From JAICJC01 sp963757605 (GTDB lineage Bacteria; Actinomycetota; Thermoleophilia; Gaiellales; JAICJC01): a stretch of DNA of 64,000 nt. The stretch is from the NCBI GenBank assembly GCA_963757605.1, contig CAVWSF010000001.1:310001-374000 (forward strand). Direction: 5' to 3'. Positions 1 through 6,680 of the stretch are shown here, piece by piece. A model generated the notes under the pieces. It saw only the letters and a list, made by a program, of their open reading frames with translations. It searched no databases and was not told where the DNA came from. The position numbers and the translations under genes were made by a program. Numbering within the stretch: the first letter of the stretch is position 1; each line of letters starts with the position of its first letter.

Positions 1-212
1 TTCCCGGCCTGGCCGACGAACGGCGCGCCCTGCTTGTCCTCGTGGAACCCGGGCGCCTCGCCGACGAACATCAGGTCGGCATCGGGGTCGCCGGCGCCCA
101 CGACCACCTGGGTGCGAGACGCAGAGAGCGCGCACTTGGCACAGCTCCTCCACTCGTCCGCCAGTCGCTCGAGCTCTGCCGCGCGTGCGGGTGCGTCGCT
201 CACGGATCGCAT
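1..212 (-). CDS. Uracil-DNA glycosylase, family 4 (N-terminal part; cut by window edge)
   Basis: Removes uracil from DNA at the start of base-excision repair. Only about 70 N-terminal residues are in the window. A cysteine pair (CAKC, residues 24-27) would bind the [4Fe-4S] cluster of family 4/5 enzymes, and the water-activating motif GEAPG follows at residues 51-55 with FHEDKQGAPFVG behind it, which is the family 4 pattern. The start is the ATG at 212; a GTG four codons in (VSDAP) is an alternative. Catalytic motif B lies outside the window, so family 4 versus 5 rests on motif A alone. Confidence 0.85.
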   Translation of the reverse strand, partial: MRSVSDAPARAAELERLADEWRSCAKCALSASRTQVVVGAGDPDADLMFVGEAPGFHEDKQGAPFVGQAG

Positions 213-239
213 TCTGGCAAGCGGCCCGGACGACCTTGA

Positions 240-452
240 TCAGTGGCCGCAGCCGCAGCTTCCGCCGCAGCAGCCGCCGCCCCCGCCGCCGACCGTGGCG
301 CCCACCGGGCGCGGAGTCGCAAACGAGGACAGGAGCTTCGTCACGGTGGCGCCGCCGCACTGCGGGCAGTGCACGTCGGCGGTGCTCGACGCCGAGACCA
401 GCTCCTCGAACGTGTCCGTGCAGTCGGCGCACAGGTACTCGTAGATGGGCAT
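240..452 (-). CDS. FmdB-family zinc-ribbon protein
   Basis: A 70-residue protein starting MPIYEYLCADC, the typical FmdB/CxxC regulatory-domain opening. Two CxxC knuckles (C8/C11 and C29/C32) form a zinc ribbon. The tail is a glycine run followed by a Cys/His-rich end (CCGGSCGCGH), common in actinobacterial members. The role of the family is unclear; it was first noted beside formamidase genes. A -10-like TAGACT lies 6 nt upstream of the ATG, so the transcript is probably leaderless. The uracil-DNA glycosylase gene follows 28 bp downstream on the same strand and may be cotranscribed. Confidence 0.85.
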   Translation of the reverse strand: MPIYEYLCADCTDTFEELVSASSTADVHCPQCGGATVTKLLSSFATPRPVGATVGGGGGGCCGGSCGCGH

Positions 453-479
453 GTGGCCAGTCTAGCGGCTCGGCCGGCA

Positions 480-510
480 TGAAAAATCGGTGCCTGGCAC
501 CGATTTTTCA
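480..510. repeat. 31-bp REP-like palindrome (copy 1)
   Basis: A perfect inverted repeat with two 15-nt arms around a single central T. The outer ends read TGAAA...TTTCA and the core is GGTGCCTGGCACC. It lies between the divergent fmdB and DUF2520 genes, so it cannot be the terminator of either. An element of the same length and plan occurs at 49706-49736. The design resembles REP palindromes spread by RAYT transposases, but no such transposase is in the window. Confidence 0.7.
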
Positions 511-539
511 CCCCCGGGCGTAACCTCCGCCGGAGCCGC

Positions 540-1262
540 ATGGAAAGCCACACCGTGGTCATCGGCACGGGTCGGGTGGGCAGCGTCGTCGCCGCGCGTC
601 TGGGCGTCCGCGCCTACGGGCGCGGCGCTGAGGTGCCGCTCGCCGGCGTCCGCCTCGTCTGCATCGCCACCCCCGACGGCGCCATCGCCGATGCCTGCCG
701 CGTCCTCGCGCCGCGGCTCGCTCCCGAGACCGCCGTCGTCCACTTCTCGGGCGCCACGAGCATCCACGCCCTCGATGCGGCGCCGGGCCCGAAGGCGTGC
801 GTCCACCCCGTGCAGACCGTGTGGGCCGATCGCGGCCCCGACCAGCTCGAGGGCGCCTACGCCGCCGTCACCGGCGACTGGGAGGTCGGGGCCGACCTCG
901 CCCGCGACCTCGGCCTCGAGCCGTTCCCGCTCGCCGACGACATGAAGGTGCTCTACCACGCCGCCATGGTGTTCGCCTCGAACTACCTCGTCGCCGTCAC
1001 GGCGACCGCGGTCGAGCTGCTCGAGCGGACGGGGCTCGACCGCGACCTCGCCCTCCGCGTGCTTGCCCCGCTCCAGCACCGCTCCGTCGAGGTCGCCGGC
1101 GGCAGCCCGACCGGGCCCATCGCCCGCGGCGACGCCGAGACGGTCGCCGCCCACCTCGAGGCGGTCGGCCCCGAGCTGGCGCCGCTCTACCGGGTGCTCG
1201 GCCGCGCGACCCTGCCGCTCGTCGACCCGGGCTCGGCCGCGGCCGTCCGCGACCTGCTGTGA
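540..1262 (+). CDS. Rossmann-fold / DUF2520 protein upstream of panC
   Basis: 240 residues. An N-terminal NAD(P)-binding Rossmann fold (VVIGTGRVGS, residues 6-15) resembles ketopantoate reductase and prephenate dehydrogenase, and a helical DUF2520 domain fills the C-terminal half (FASNYLVAVTATAVELL). The reaction is not established. The stop codon overlaps the panC start (GTGA), and panB follows, so the gene is translationally coupled to pantothenate synthesis. From memory the same pairing occurs in mycobacteria (Rv3603c next to panC/panD). The ATG at 540 is preceded by a weak CGGAG. Confidence 0.8.
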   Translation: MESHTVVIGTGRVGSVVAARLGVRAYGRGAEVPLAGVRLVCIATPDGAIADACRVLAPRLAPETAVVHFSGATSIHALDAAPGPKACVHPVQTVWADRGPDQLEGAYAAVTGDWEVGADLARDLGLEPFPLADDMKVLYHAAMVFASNYLVAVTATAVELLERTGLDRDLALRVLAPLQHRSVEVAGGSPTGPIARGDAETVAAHLEAVGPELAPLYRVLGRATLPLVDPGSAAAVRDLL

Positions 1263-1978
1263 CGACCGGCCTCGTCCCCACCATGGGCGCGCTGCACGAC
1301 GGCCACCGCGCGCTTCTGCGCCGGGCCCGGGCCGAGTGCGACGAGGTCGTGATGAGCCTGTTCGTCAACCCGGCCCAGTTCGGGCCGGGCGAGGACTTCG
1401 ACCGCTACCCGCGCGACGATGAGCGGGATCGCGCCATCGCCGCCGAGGACGGCGTCGACCGCGTGTTCGCCCCAACCGTCGACGAGATGTACCCGGACGG
1501 CTTCGCGACGACGGTGTCGGTGGGCGAGCTGGGACGCATCTTCGAAGGCGCCCACCGGCCGGGCCACTTCGACGGCGTCGCTACCGTCGTCGCGAAGCTG
1601 TTCAACCTGGTGCGGCCGGACGCCGCGTACTTCGGCCAGAAGGACGCCCAGCAGCTGGCGGTGATCCGGCGGATGGCCGCAGACCTCGCCCTGGGCATCG
1701 AGATCCGGGCGGTGGAGACCGTGCGTGAGCCCGACGGCCTCGCGCTCTCGTCCCGAAACGCCTACCTCTCGCTCGAGGAGCGCCGCCGCGCGCCCTCCCT
1801 GCACCGTGCGCTCGCCGAGCGCGACCCGGGCCTCATCGAGGGCGACGTGGACTACCTTGCTGTGGTGGACGCGGACACGTTCGCCGAGGTCGACCCTCGG
1901 CCCGGGGCGCTGGTGATCGGGGCGGCCCGGTTCGGATCGACGCGCCTCATCGATAACATGCGGATTGAGGGTCGATGA
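1259..1978 (+). CDS. panC: Pantothenate synthetase (pantoate--beta-alanine ligase)
   Basis: Condenses pantoate and beta-alanine with ATP to give pantothenate, the CoA precursor. The ATP-binding signatures are present: PTMGALHDGH near the N-terminus, FVNPAQF, FGQKDAQQ and LSSRN. The end carries the conserved RLIDNM. The GTG start overlaps the DUF2520 stop. The protein is short at 239 residues against about 280 for the family: it lacks the usual N-terminal lead-in of about 20 residues, and the helical segment after the SSRN region is shortened (SLHRALAERD runs almost straight into DYLAVVD). Its last codons overlap panB (ATGA). Confidence 0.93.
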   Translation: MTTGLVPTMGALHDGHRALLRRARAECDEVVMSLFVNPAQFGPGEDFDRYPRDDERDRAIAAEDGVDRVFAPTVDEMYPDGFATTVSVGELGRIFEGAHRPGHFDGVATVVAKLFNLVRPDAAYFGQKDAQQLAVIRRMAADLALGIEIRAVETVREPDGLALSSRNAYLSLEERRRAPSLHRALAERDPGLIEGDVDYLAVVDADTFAEVDPRPGALVIGAARFGSTRLIDNMRIEGR

Positions 1979-2862
1979 AGGTCACGCTCCCCCACCTGCG
2001 CGAGCTGAAGATCGCCGGCACGCCGATCGTGATGGTCACCGCGTACGACCTGCCCACGGCGCGGATCGTCGACTCGGCCGGCGTCGACCTGGTGCTGGTG
2101 GGCGACTCCGCGGCCAACACCGTGCTCGGCCACGACCCGATCTCCACGGTGCGCGCGACGATGGACGAGCTCGTCATCCTCACCCGCGCGGTCAGCCGCG
2201 GCTGCGAGCATGCGATGCTGATCGGCGACCTGCCGTTCATGTCCTACCAGGTGTCCGACGAGGATGCCGTCCGAAACGCCGGCCGGTTCGTGAAGGACGC
2301 CGGCGCGGACGTCGTGAAGCTCGAGGGGTCGGGTACGTCGATCGCCCGCGCGGCGGCCATCGTCGCGGCTGGGATCCCTGTGATGGGCCACATCGGCCTC
2401 ACCCCGCAGACGGCGACCAAGCTGGGCGGGCACAAGGCCCAGGGGCGCGAGTGGCACCACGCCAAGCGGCTCTACGACGACGCGATCGCGCTCCAGGCGG
2501 CCGGTTGCTTCGGCATCGTCATGGAGTGCGTGCCCGAAGCCGTGGCGACGGCGATCTCGAAGCGGCTCACGATCCCGACGATCGGCATCGGCTCGGGCGC
2601 CGGCACCGACGGGCAGGTGCTCGTGCTGCACGACCTGCTCGACATGCACGGCGCCGAGAGCTTCCAGCCGAAGTTCGTGAAGCAGTTCGCCCACATCGGC
2701 GATGCGATGCGCGACGGCGTGAAGGCGTACGCCGACGAGGTGCGCGGCCGCACCTTCCCGGGGCCGGAGCACGTCTTCACGATCGCGCCCGAGGAGCTGT
2801 CGGCGTTCACGACCGCCGTCGAGGCCGGCTCGGCCGAGGACAACATCCTCGCCGACTGGTAG
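1975..2862 (+). CDS. panB: 3-methyl-2-oxobutanoate hydroxymethyltransferase
   Basis: Transfers a hydroxymethyl group from methylenetetrahydrofolate to 2-oxoisovalerate, giving ketopantoate, the first committed step to pantothenate. 295 residues, full length. The conserved N-terminal MVTAYD and GDS (metal-binding region), the VKLEG segment, GHIGLTPQ and the GIGSGAGTDGQVLV loop are all present. It overlaps panC by four bases, so DUF2520-panC-panB form one coupled operon. panD and panE are not in the window. Confidence 0.97.
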   Translation: MKVTLPHLRELKIAGTPIVMVTAYDLPTARIVDSAGVDLVLVGDSAANTVLGHDPISTVRATMDELVILTRAVSRGCEHAMLIGDLPFMSYQVSDEDAVRNAGRFVKDAGADVVKLEGSGTSIARAAAIVAAGIPVMGHIGLTPQTATKLGGHKAQGREWHHAKRLYDDAIALQAAGCFGIVMECVPEAVATAISKRLTIPTIGIGSGAGTDGQVLVLHDLLDMHGAESFQPKFVKQFAHIGDAMRDGVKAYADEVRGRTFPGPEHVFTIAPEELSAFTTAVEAGSAEDNILADW

Positions 2863-2888
2863 CCGCCGAGCGGCCAGGCGGCCGGGCC

Positions 2889-2894
2889 TAGAAT
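2889..2894 (+). promoter_or_regulatory. -10 hexamer TAGAAT of the VOC gene
   Basis: TAGAAT lies 7 nt upstream of the ATG at 2902. This is the spacing seen at many starts in this window and points to leaderless transcription. It overlaps the in-frame upstream ATG at 2893, which argues that 2902 is the real start. Confidence 0.55.
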
Positions 2895-2901
2895 GGCCGC
2901 C

Positions 2902-3288
2902 ATGACACAGTTCCTCCACACCATGGTGCGGGTCACGGACCCGCCGAAGAGCCGCGCGTTCTACGAGGCGCTCGGGTTCACGTTCAGCCGCGAGATGGAC
3001 ATCGTCCGAGACGGCGAGAAGGAGGCCACCAACTACTTCTTCAGCCTGCCCGGGAGCGACAACGTCCTCGAGCTCACCTTCAACCACGACGGCCGCACCT
3101 ACGAGACGGGCACCGGCTACGGCCACATCGCGATCGGCGTCGACGACCTCGACGGTACCCTCGAGGCGCTGAAGGGCCAGGGCATCGAGCCCGAGCGGCC
3201 GCCCTACACGGTCAGCGACGGCGGCTCGCGGCTCTGCTTCGTGCGCGACCCGGACGACTACCGGATCGAGATCATCGGGCGAGGCTGA
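2902..3288 (+). CDS. Glyoxalase/VOC family protein (glyoxalase I-like)
   Basis: 128 residues with the paired beta-alpha-beta-beta-beta modules of the vicinal oxygen chelate fold. The candidate metal ligands match glyoxalase I: His in FLHTMVRV, Glu in VLELTFNHD, His in GYGHIAIGVDD and Glu in YRIEIIGRG. The end is typical of lactoylglutathione lyases, so methylglyoxal detoxification is plausible. An actinobacterium would probably use a thiol other than glutathione, so the substrate is uncertain. Its last codons resemble the 62-bp repeats at 4695, 5412 and 5908, and its 3' end overlaps the convergent cupin gene by 17 bp. Confidence 0.85.
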   Translation: MTQFLHTMVRVTDPPKSRAFYEALGFTFSREMDIVRDGEKEATNYFFSLPGSDNVLELTFNHDGRTYETGTGYGHIAIGVDDLDGTLEALKGQGIEPERPPYTVSDGGSRLCFVRDPDDYRIEIIGRG

Positions 3289-3715
3289 CGACCGCTTGGA
3301 CTGCAGGTAGTCCACGGCCGGCCGGCGCCTCGGCGATGTCCCAGTCGATCTTGATGCCGTCGCGGCCGCCGCGAAGGAACGCGGCGAAGCCACCGTCGTG
3401 CGCGTGGATGGTGAGCCAGCGCGCGGGGCGGTCGCTGTGGTTTCCGAACGAGTGGGCCACGTTCGGTGGCACGGCGACGAATCCGCCAGAGGCGATCGTT
3501 ATCGTCTCGGCCTCGCACCCGATCTCGAAGGTCAGTTCGCCCTCGAGGACGTAGAACGCATCCGTGTGCTCGTGGTGAAGGTGCGGGCCGGCCACCCATT
3601 GGCCGGCTGCACACCAGGCGTGGGTGAGGGTGACGTCCTCCCGAGCGACGACGATGCTGGCCCCGCCCTTCTCGCGCTGATAGATCGGCTCCTGATCGGT
3701 GATCCGGACGATCAT
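3272..3715 (-). CDS. Cupin-domain protein
   Basis: 147 residues forming a single beta-barrel cupin. Motif 1 reads GPHLHHEHTDAFYVLEGEL with His/His/Glu metal ligands; motif 2 reads PPNVAHSFGNHS with the last His. The substrate is unknown. Its ATG overlaps the stop of the upstream cupin gene (ATGA), so the two are coupled and probably under the divergent MarR regulator. The stop codon lies inside the 3' end of the convergent VOC gene. Confidence 0.85.
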   Translation of the reverse strand: MIVRITDQEPIYQREKGGASIVVAREDVTLTHAWCAAGQWVAGPHLHHEHTDAFYVLEGELTFEIGCEAETITIASGGFVAVPPNVAHSFGNHSDRPARWLTIHAHDGGFAAFLRGGRDGIKIDWDIAEAPAGRGLPAVQAVVSLAR

Positions 3716-4149
3716 GCTGGCGTCAGCCCGTGTCGGCGCATGACCTCGCCCAGCGCGCCAAGATCGGGCGGGCCACCGGCCGCGGCGTCGAGTACGGCCG
3801 CCACCTCGCGGAAGAAGTCGGGGCCGAGAATGCCGGGGGTGACGATCGCGAGCGCCTTGGCGTCGATGTCGTGCGTGTTGTCGAACTGGTGGACCGCGCC
3901 GCGGGGGATGCGGACCACTTCGCCTGGCCCGATGTCGACCGGTGCGCCATCGATCGTCCATGTGAGCACCCCGTCCAATCCATAGATCGTTTCCTCGTAG
4001 CCATCGTGGCTGTGCGGGGCTGCCACCTTGGCGCCCACCGGAACCTCGAACTCGAAGACGGCAACCGCTCCGCCCGACGCCTCGCCTTCGACCAGAAAGC
4101 GGATCGCCATCTGCCCGACCTTGATCTCTTCGTGCGTGCTCGTTCCCAT
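3712..4149 (-). CDS. Cupin-domain protein, first gene of the pair
   Basis: 145 residues. The cupin motif has APHSHDGYEETIYGLDGVL and then RIPRGAVHQFDNTH. The C-terminal part (GPDFFREVAAVLDAA) resembles the helical end of quercetinase-like and small-ligand cupins, but the substrate is not clear. The start is fixed by a purine-rich ribosome site (GAAGGGAAGG) just upstream of the ATG at 4149. It diverges from the MarR gene across a 43-bp gap containing an inverted repeat, so MarR control is likely. Confidence 0.85.
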   Translation of the reverse strand: MGTSTHEEIKVGQMAIRFLVEGEASGGAVAVFEFEVPVGAKVAAPHSHDGYEETIYGLDGVLTWTIDGAPVDIGPGEVVRIPRGAVHQFDNTHDIDAKALAIVTPGILGPDFFREVAAVLDAAAGGPPDLGALGEVMRRHGLTPA

Positions 4150-4180
4150 GCTGCCTTCCCTTCCGAAGGTGGTAAAGTAG

Positions 4181-4215
4181 CTTGACGATATCATGACCAA
4201 ACTCAATTCGTCAAG
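4181..4215. promoter_or_regulatory. Inverted repeat, candidate MarR operator
   Basis: CTTGACGA (4181-4188) and TCGTCAAG (4208-4215) are perfect inverted copies separated by 19 nt. With flanking bases the arms extend to 9 matches of 10. The site covers the MarR start and the promoter region of the divergent cupin operon, where a -10-like TACTTT on the minus strand lies just beyond the left arm. Autoregulation plus cupin repression is the natural reading. Confidence 0.5.
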
Positions 4216-4672
4216 TTCTTTTACGACCTCGCCCACCCATAGCGAGCCTCCCGTCGGTCCGCCGCTGATCGGCGCGCTCCTGCGCATTCCCTGGGAGACG
4301 GTGCAGCGGCGCATGCTTGAACGCCTGCACGAGCGCGGCTTTGCCGACTTCGACGTAGCCCACCTGATCGTCTTCCAGTACCCGGGACCGCAGGGGATGC
4401 GGCCATCCGACCTGGCCGCTCGGCTGCGTATCACCAAGCAGGCCCTCAACTACCTGCTCGGGCAGCTCGAGACCCTCGGCTACCTCAAGCGACAGGCGGA
4501 TCCCCACGACCTGCGAGCCAAACGCGTCGCCCTTACCAAGCGCGGCACCTCCGCGATCGGCGTCATCAGAGAGGCGGTCGGCGAGATGGAGACCGAATGG
4601 GCACAGCAACTCGGGCCGCGGCGCTTCGCCCAACTCCGCACCCTCCTGCTCGACATCAACCAGCTACCGTAG
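4193..4672 (+). CDS. MarR-family transcriptional regulator
   Basis: 159 residues. A winged helix spans about residues 40-140, with recognition-helix region LAARLRITKQALNYLLGQLE and wing RQADPHDLRAKRVALTKRG, which is the canonical MarR DPxDxRxKxVxLT pattern. The first 30 residues are Ser/Thr-rich and poorly conserved, so a later start is possible, particularly as the candidate operator overlaps the ATG. It is divergent from the two cupin genes, its likely targets. Confidence 0.88.
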   Translation: MTKLNSSSSFTTSPTHSEPPVGPPLIGALLRIPWETVQRRMLERLHERGFADFDVAHLIVFQYPGPQGMRPSDLAARLRITKQALNYLLGQLETLGYLKRQADPHDLRAKRVALTKRGTSAIGVIREAVGEMETEWAQQLGPRRFAQLRTLLLDINQLP

Positions 4673-4694
4673 CGACGCGGCTGTGCGGAGCGGA

Positions 4695-4756
4695 GTCAAT
4701 CCGTCGGCGTACTGTTCCTCGATTCCTACAGGATTGAGCTCATAGAGCGAGGCTGA
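4695..4756 (+). repeat. 62-bp VOC-tail repeat, copy B
   Basis: Encodes, in one frame and ending on TGA, the tail VGVLFLDSYRIELIERG, which resembles the C-terminus of the VOC gene at 2902-3288 (DDYRIEIIGRG). No VOC body precedes it. It starts GTCAATCCGTCGGCGTACTG and matches copy C at about 54 of 62 positions by eye. It closes the MarR/cupin segment. Confidence 0.75.
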
Positions 4757-4804
4757 ACGGTCCCGGTCCGCGGAGTCGTCCACGAGAGCCCGGCATTGAG
4801 GTTC

Positions 4805-4823
4805 GTCAATCCGTCGGCCTACT
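4805..4823 (+). repeat. Partial VOC-tail repeat (5' core only)
   Basis: GTCAATCCGTCGGCCTACT matches the first 19 bases of copies B and D almost exactly, then the similarity stops. It lies 48 bp after copy B and just before the end of the minus-strand cupin at 4849. It looks like a truncated unit. Confidence 0.55.
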
Positions 4824-4848
4824 CACCGCTCCGGACGTGCTCAGGAGG

Positions 4849-5310
4849 TCAGGGGAACCATTCGCGTTCCCAACGGGAGATCTCGAATGGCACCCCGGGG
4901 CGGCCTCCAACAGCGAGGACCGCAGTGCCGTCGACGGTCGCCCGCGCGCTTCGGATAAGAGCCGGGTCGCGCACGAACACCAGCGTGCCGGCCGGGGCGT
5001 CAAAGTCTTCTTCATCCACCGTGAAGACGGCCTGCCCGGTCATCACCGCGAACAACTCCTCATGGCCGTCTGTGAGATTGGCTTCGTCGTCGGGCTCGTC
5101 GTGCGGCTCCACCATCTCATCGCCCGCGTTCCCGGTGATCCCGTTTACCCCGAACGCGCGAATGTCGAAGTGACGGCGGACGAGATGGAAGTTCCGCGCG
5201 ACCGCGCCTTCCCCGTCAGTGGCGTCCGGATAGTCTGGGTCGATGTCCGTCGCCCGAACGACGTCGGCAAGACGCACGGCACTGAACGGCGCCTCGCGTG
5301 CATCGGTCAT
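4849..5310 (-). CDS. Cupin-like protein
   Basis: 153 residues. The barrel is recognisable (DEMVEPHDEPDDEANLTDGHEELFAVMTGQAVFTVD, quoted in part: metal-ligand region HDE...GHEEL) and a second strand set (PAGTLVFVRDP) follows, but motif 2 lacks the usual His, having DPALIRSAR instead. It may therefore bind metal poorly or not at all. A strong GGAGG lies 7 nt before the ATG at 5310. The gene lies alone between two plus-strand VOC-tail repeats. Confidence 0.78.
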   Translation of the reverse strand: MTDAREAPFSAVRLADVVRATDIDPDYPDATDGEGAVARNFHLVRRHFDIRAFGVNGITGNAGDEMVEPHDEPDDEANLTDGHEELFAVMTGQAVFTVDEEDFDAPAGTLVFVRDPALIRSARATVDGTAVLAVGGRPGVPFEISRWEREWFP

Positions 5311-5411
5311 GGAAGAACCTCCTCCTCGGCAGGCATGGGCCACCACGCTCCGTGCCGAGTGTAAACCGCCTGGACACGGCACGGGAGACCGGACGGGCTC
5401 ACCGCCACCGA

Positions 5412-5473
5412 ATCAATGCGTCGGCGTACTGTTCCTCGATTCCTACAGGATTGAGATCACCGGACGCGGCTGA
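5412..5473 (+). repeat. 62-bp VOC-tail repeat, copy C
   Basis: Encodes VGVLFLDSYRIEITGRG followed by TGA, same frame and same length as copies B and D. It ends 26 bp before the start of the SnoaL-like gene. No VOC body precedes it; upstream is the start region of a minus-strand cupin. Confidence 0.75.
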
Positions 5474-5498
5474 CGCACCAAGCCGCGGGGAGGTTGCC

Positions 5499-5879
5499 AT
5501 GTCCTCTGTCGTGACCACGACAACGCTTCGCGACGTGCTGAACGGCTTCAACGCGCATGACCTCGACGCGATCATGTCGCACTTCTCGGAGGACTGCGTC
5601 TTCGAAACCCCGCGAGGGCCCGAGCGCTGGGGGCAACGTTTCGTCGGGAAGGACGAGGTACGTCGCGGCCTCGCGGCGCGGTTCGAAGGCATTCCGGACG
5701 TCCACTATGGCGACGACGACCACTTCGCTTGCGGGAACCGTGGGGTCTCGGAGTGGACGATCAGCGGAACGACCGTCGACGGGGCTCGGGTCGATGTCCG
5801 CGGCTGCGACATCTGGACGTTCGGCGACGAGGGGAAGATCGTTCGCAAGGACAGCTTCTGGAAGATCCGCGAGGCGTGA
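5499..5879 (+). CDS. SnoaL-like / NTF2-fold protein
   Basis: 126 residues in a cone-shaped NTF2-like fold. The opening helix FNAHDLDAIMSHFSEDCVFE, the central WTISGTT strand and the closing CDIWTFGDEGKIVRKDSFWK strand are typical of SnoaL-like and steroid-isomerase-like proteins. The function is unknown; members act as cyclases, isomerases or ligand binders. The start is supported by GGGGAGG 5 nt before the ATG. It is bracketed by repeat copies C and D. Confidence 0.85.
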   Translation: MSSVVTTTTLRDVLNGFNAHDLDAIMSHFSEDCVFETPRGPERWGQRFVGKDEVRRGLAARFEGIPDVHYGDDDHFACGNRGVSEWTISGTTVDGARVDVRGCDIWTFGDEGKIVRKDSFWKIREA

Positions 5880-5907
5880 CGTTCCTGAATGGAGGTCCCC
5901 CAAGGGC

Positions 5908-5969
5908 GTCAATCCGTTGACGTACTGGTTCTCGATGACGACCGAATCGAGATCATCGGGCGCGGCTGA
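5908..5969 (+). repeat. 62-bp VOC-tail repeat, copy D
   Basis: Encodes QSVDVLVLDDDRIEIIGRG followed by TGA. Its last ten codons are the closest of the three copies to the intact VOC gene at 2902-3288. It lies 28 bp after the SnoaL-like stop. Confidence 0.75.
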
Positions 5970-6180
5970 TCCCGGCGGCCTCGGACGCGTTCGTCAGCCA
6001 CACAGCAAGGATGCGCAGTGCGAGGCCGAGCAGCGGCGCCGTGTTCGCTCGGAGCGTCTTCGGGCACGCTGACCGCCATCCGACTTCCGCACGAGCGTCG
6101 CGAGCGCCGCGACCGACACCACGAGACTCCAGCAGAGGCCGAACGTGAGAGCGAGGCTGCCAGAAGACGTAGAAGGACAT
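5953..6180 (-). pseudogene. Possible frameshifted small membrane protein
   Basis: On the minus strand an ATG at 6180 opens MSFYVFWQ. A neighbouring frame then continues with a hydrophobic stretch (LALTFGLCWSLVVSVAALA) and a short RKSDG turn. The first frame resumes with TLRANTAPLLGLALRILAV and ends inside repeat D. Read together this resembles a two-helix membrane protein of about 75 residues with two compensating indels. No family is recognised. If it is not a gene, the 270 bp between repeat D and the PIN gene hold nothing else I can identify. Confidence 0.25.
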
Positions 6181-6239
6181 CCCCGCGCCGCCCGCGAGCC
6201 GTCGGGGCTGGTCTCCTCTGCCGGGGTAGCATCTCCGCC

Positions 6240-6641
6240 ATGACGCGGTTCGTGGTGGATTGTGGGACGCTGCTTCGCATCTCCGCCGGCGAGATCGAGG
6301 TTGCCGCCGCGCACAAGCTCGTCGCACCGACGCTCGTTCGCTCACAGGCGTTGGCGGCGCTCTACGCGGCTGCCCGGCGGGGTGAGATCTCGGCGGCCGA
6401 GGGGATGGAGCGAGTGACACGGATCAACTCGCTGAAGGTCCGGTTCCTCGGAGACAAGGTGCTCCAGCGCCAGGCATGGAAGGTCGCCGACGAGCTGGGA
6501 TGGGAGACGACGTACGACGCCGAGTACGTGGCCCTGACGAAGCTCCAGGCTGACGCGTTCGTCACGTCGGACGACGACCTCGCGCGGGCCGTGTCGGGTA
6601 TGGTCGAGACGGCGCCGGTCGACGCGCTGCGGACTGCCTGA
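6240..6641 (+). CDS. PIN-domain protein (VapC-like)
   Basis: 133 residues with PIN fold landmarks: FVVDCGTLLRI at the N-terminus with the first acidic residue, TTYDAEYVALTKLQADAFVTSDDDLARAV at the end (in part: YDAEY and TSDDDL acidic residues). The usual second-helix Glu is replaced (PTLVRSQALAAL), so ribonuclease activity may be reduced. No antitoxin gene is visible immediately upstream, unlike a normal VapBC pair. A -10-like TAGCAT lies 7 nt before the ATG, supporting this start and a leaderless transcript. Confidence 0.75.
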   Translation: MTRFVVDCGTLLRISAGEIEVAAAHKLVAPTLVRSQALAALYAAARRGEISAAEGMERVTRINSLKVRFLGDKVLQRQAWKVADELGWETTYDAEYVALTKLQADAFVTSDDDLARAVSGMVETAPVDALRTA

Positions 6642-6680
6642 TCAGATGCCCGCGGCCGCGATCCTGCCTGACGCCCGCCC

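Noticed and set aside
480..510. Intrinsic terminator at the first palindrome
   Set aside because: It lies between divergently transcribed genes, so it ends neither, and an equivalent element lies elsewhere in a different context.
4695..5969. Integron attC sites between small gene cassettes
   Set aside because: The repeats are open reading frames lacking attC-style R'/R'' boxes with paired arms, no intI is present, and some genes run opposite to the repeats.
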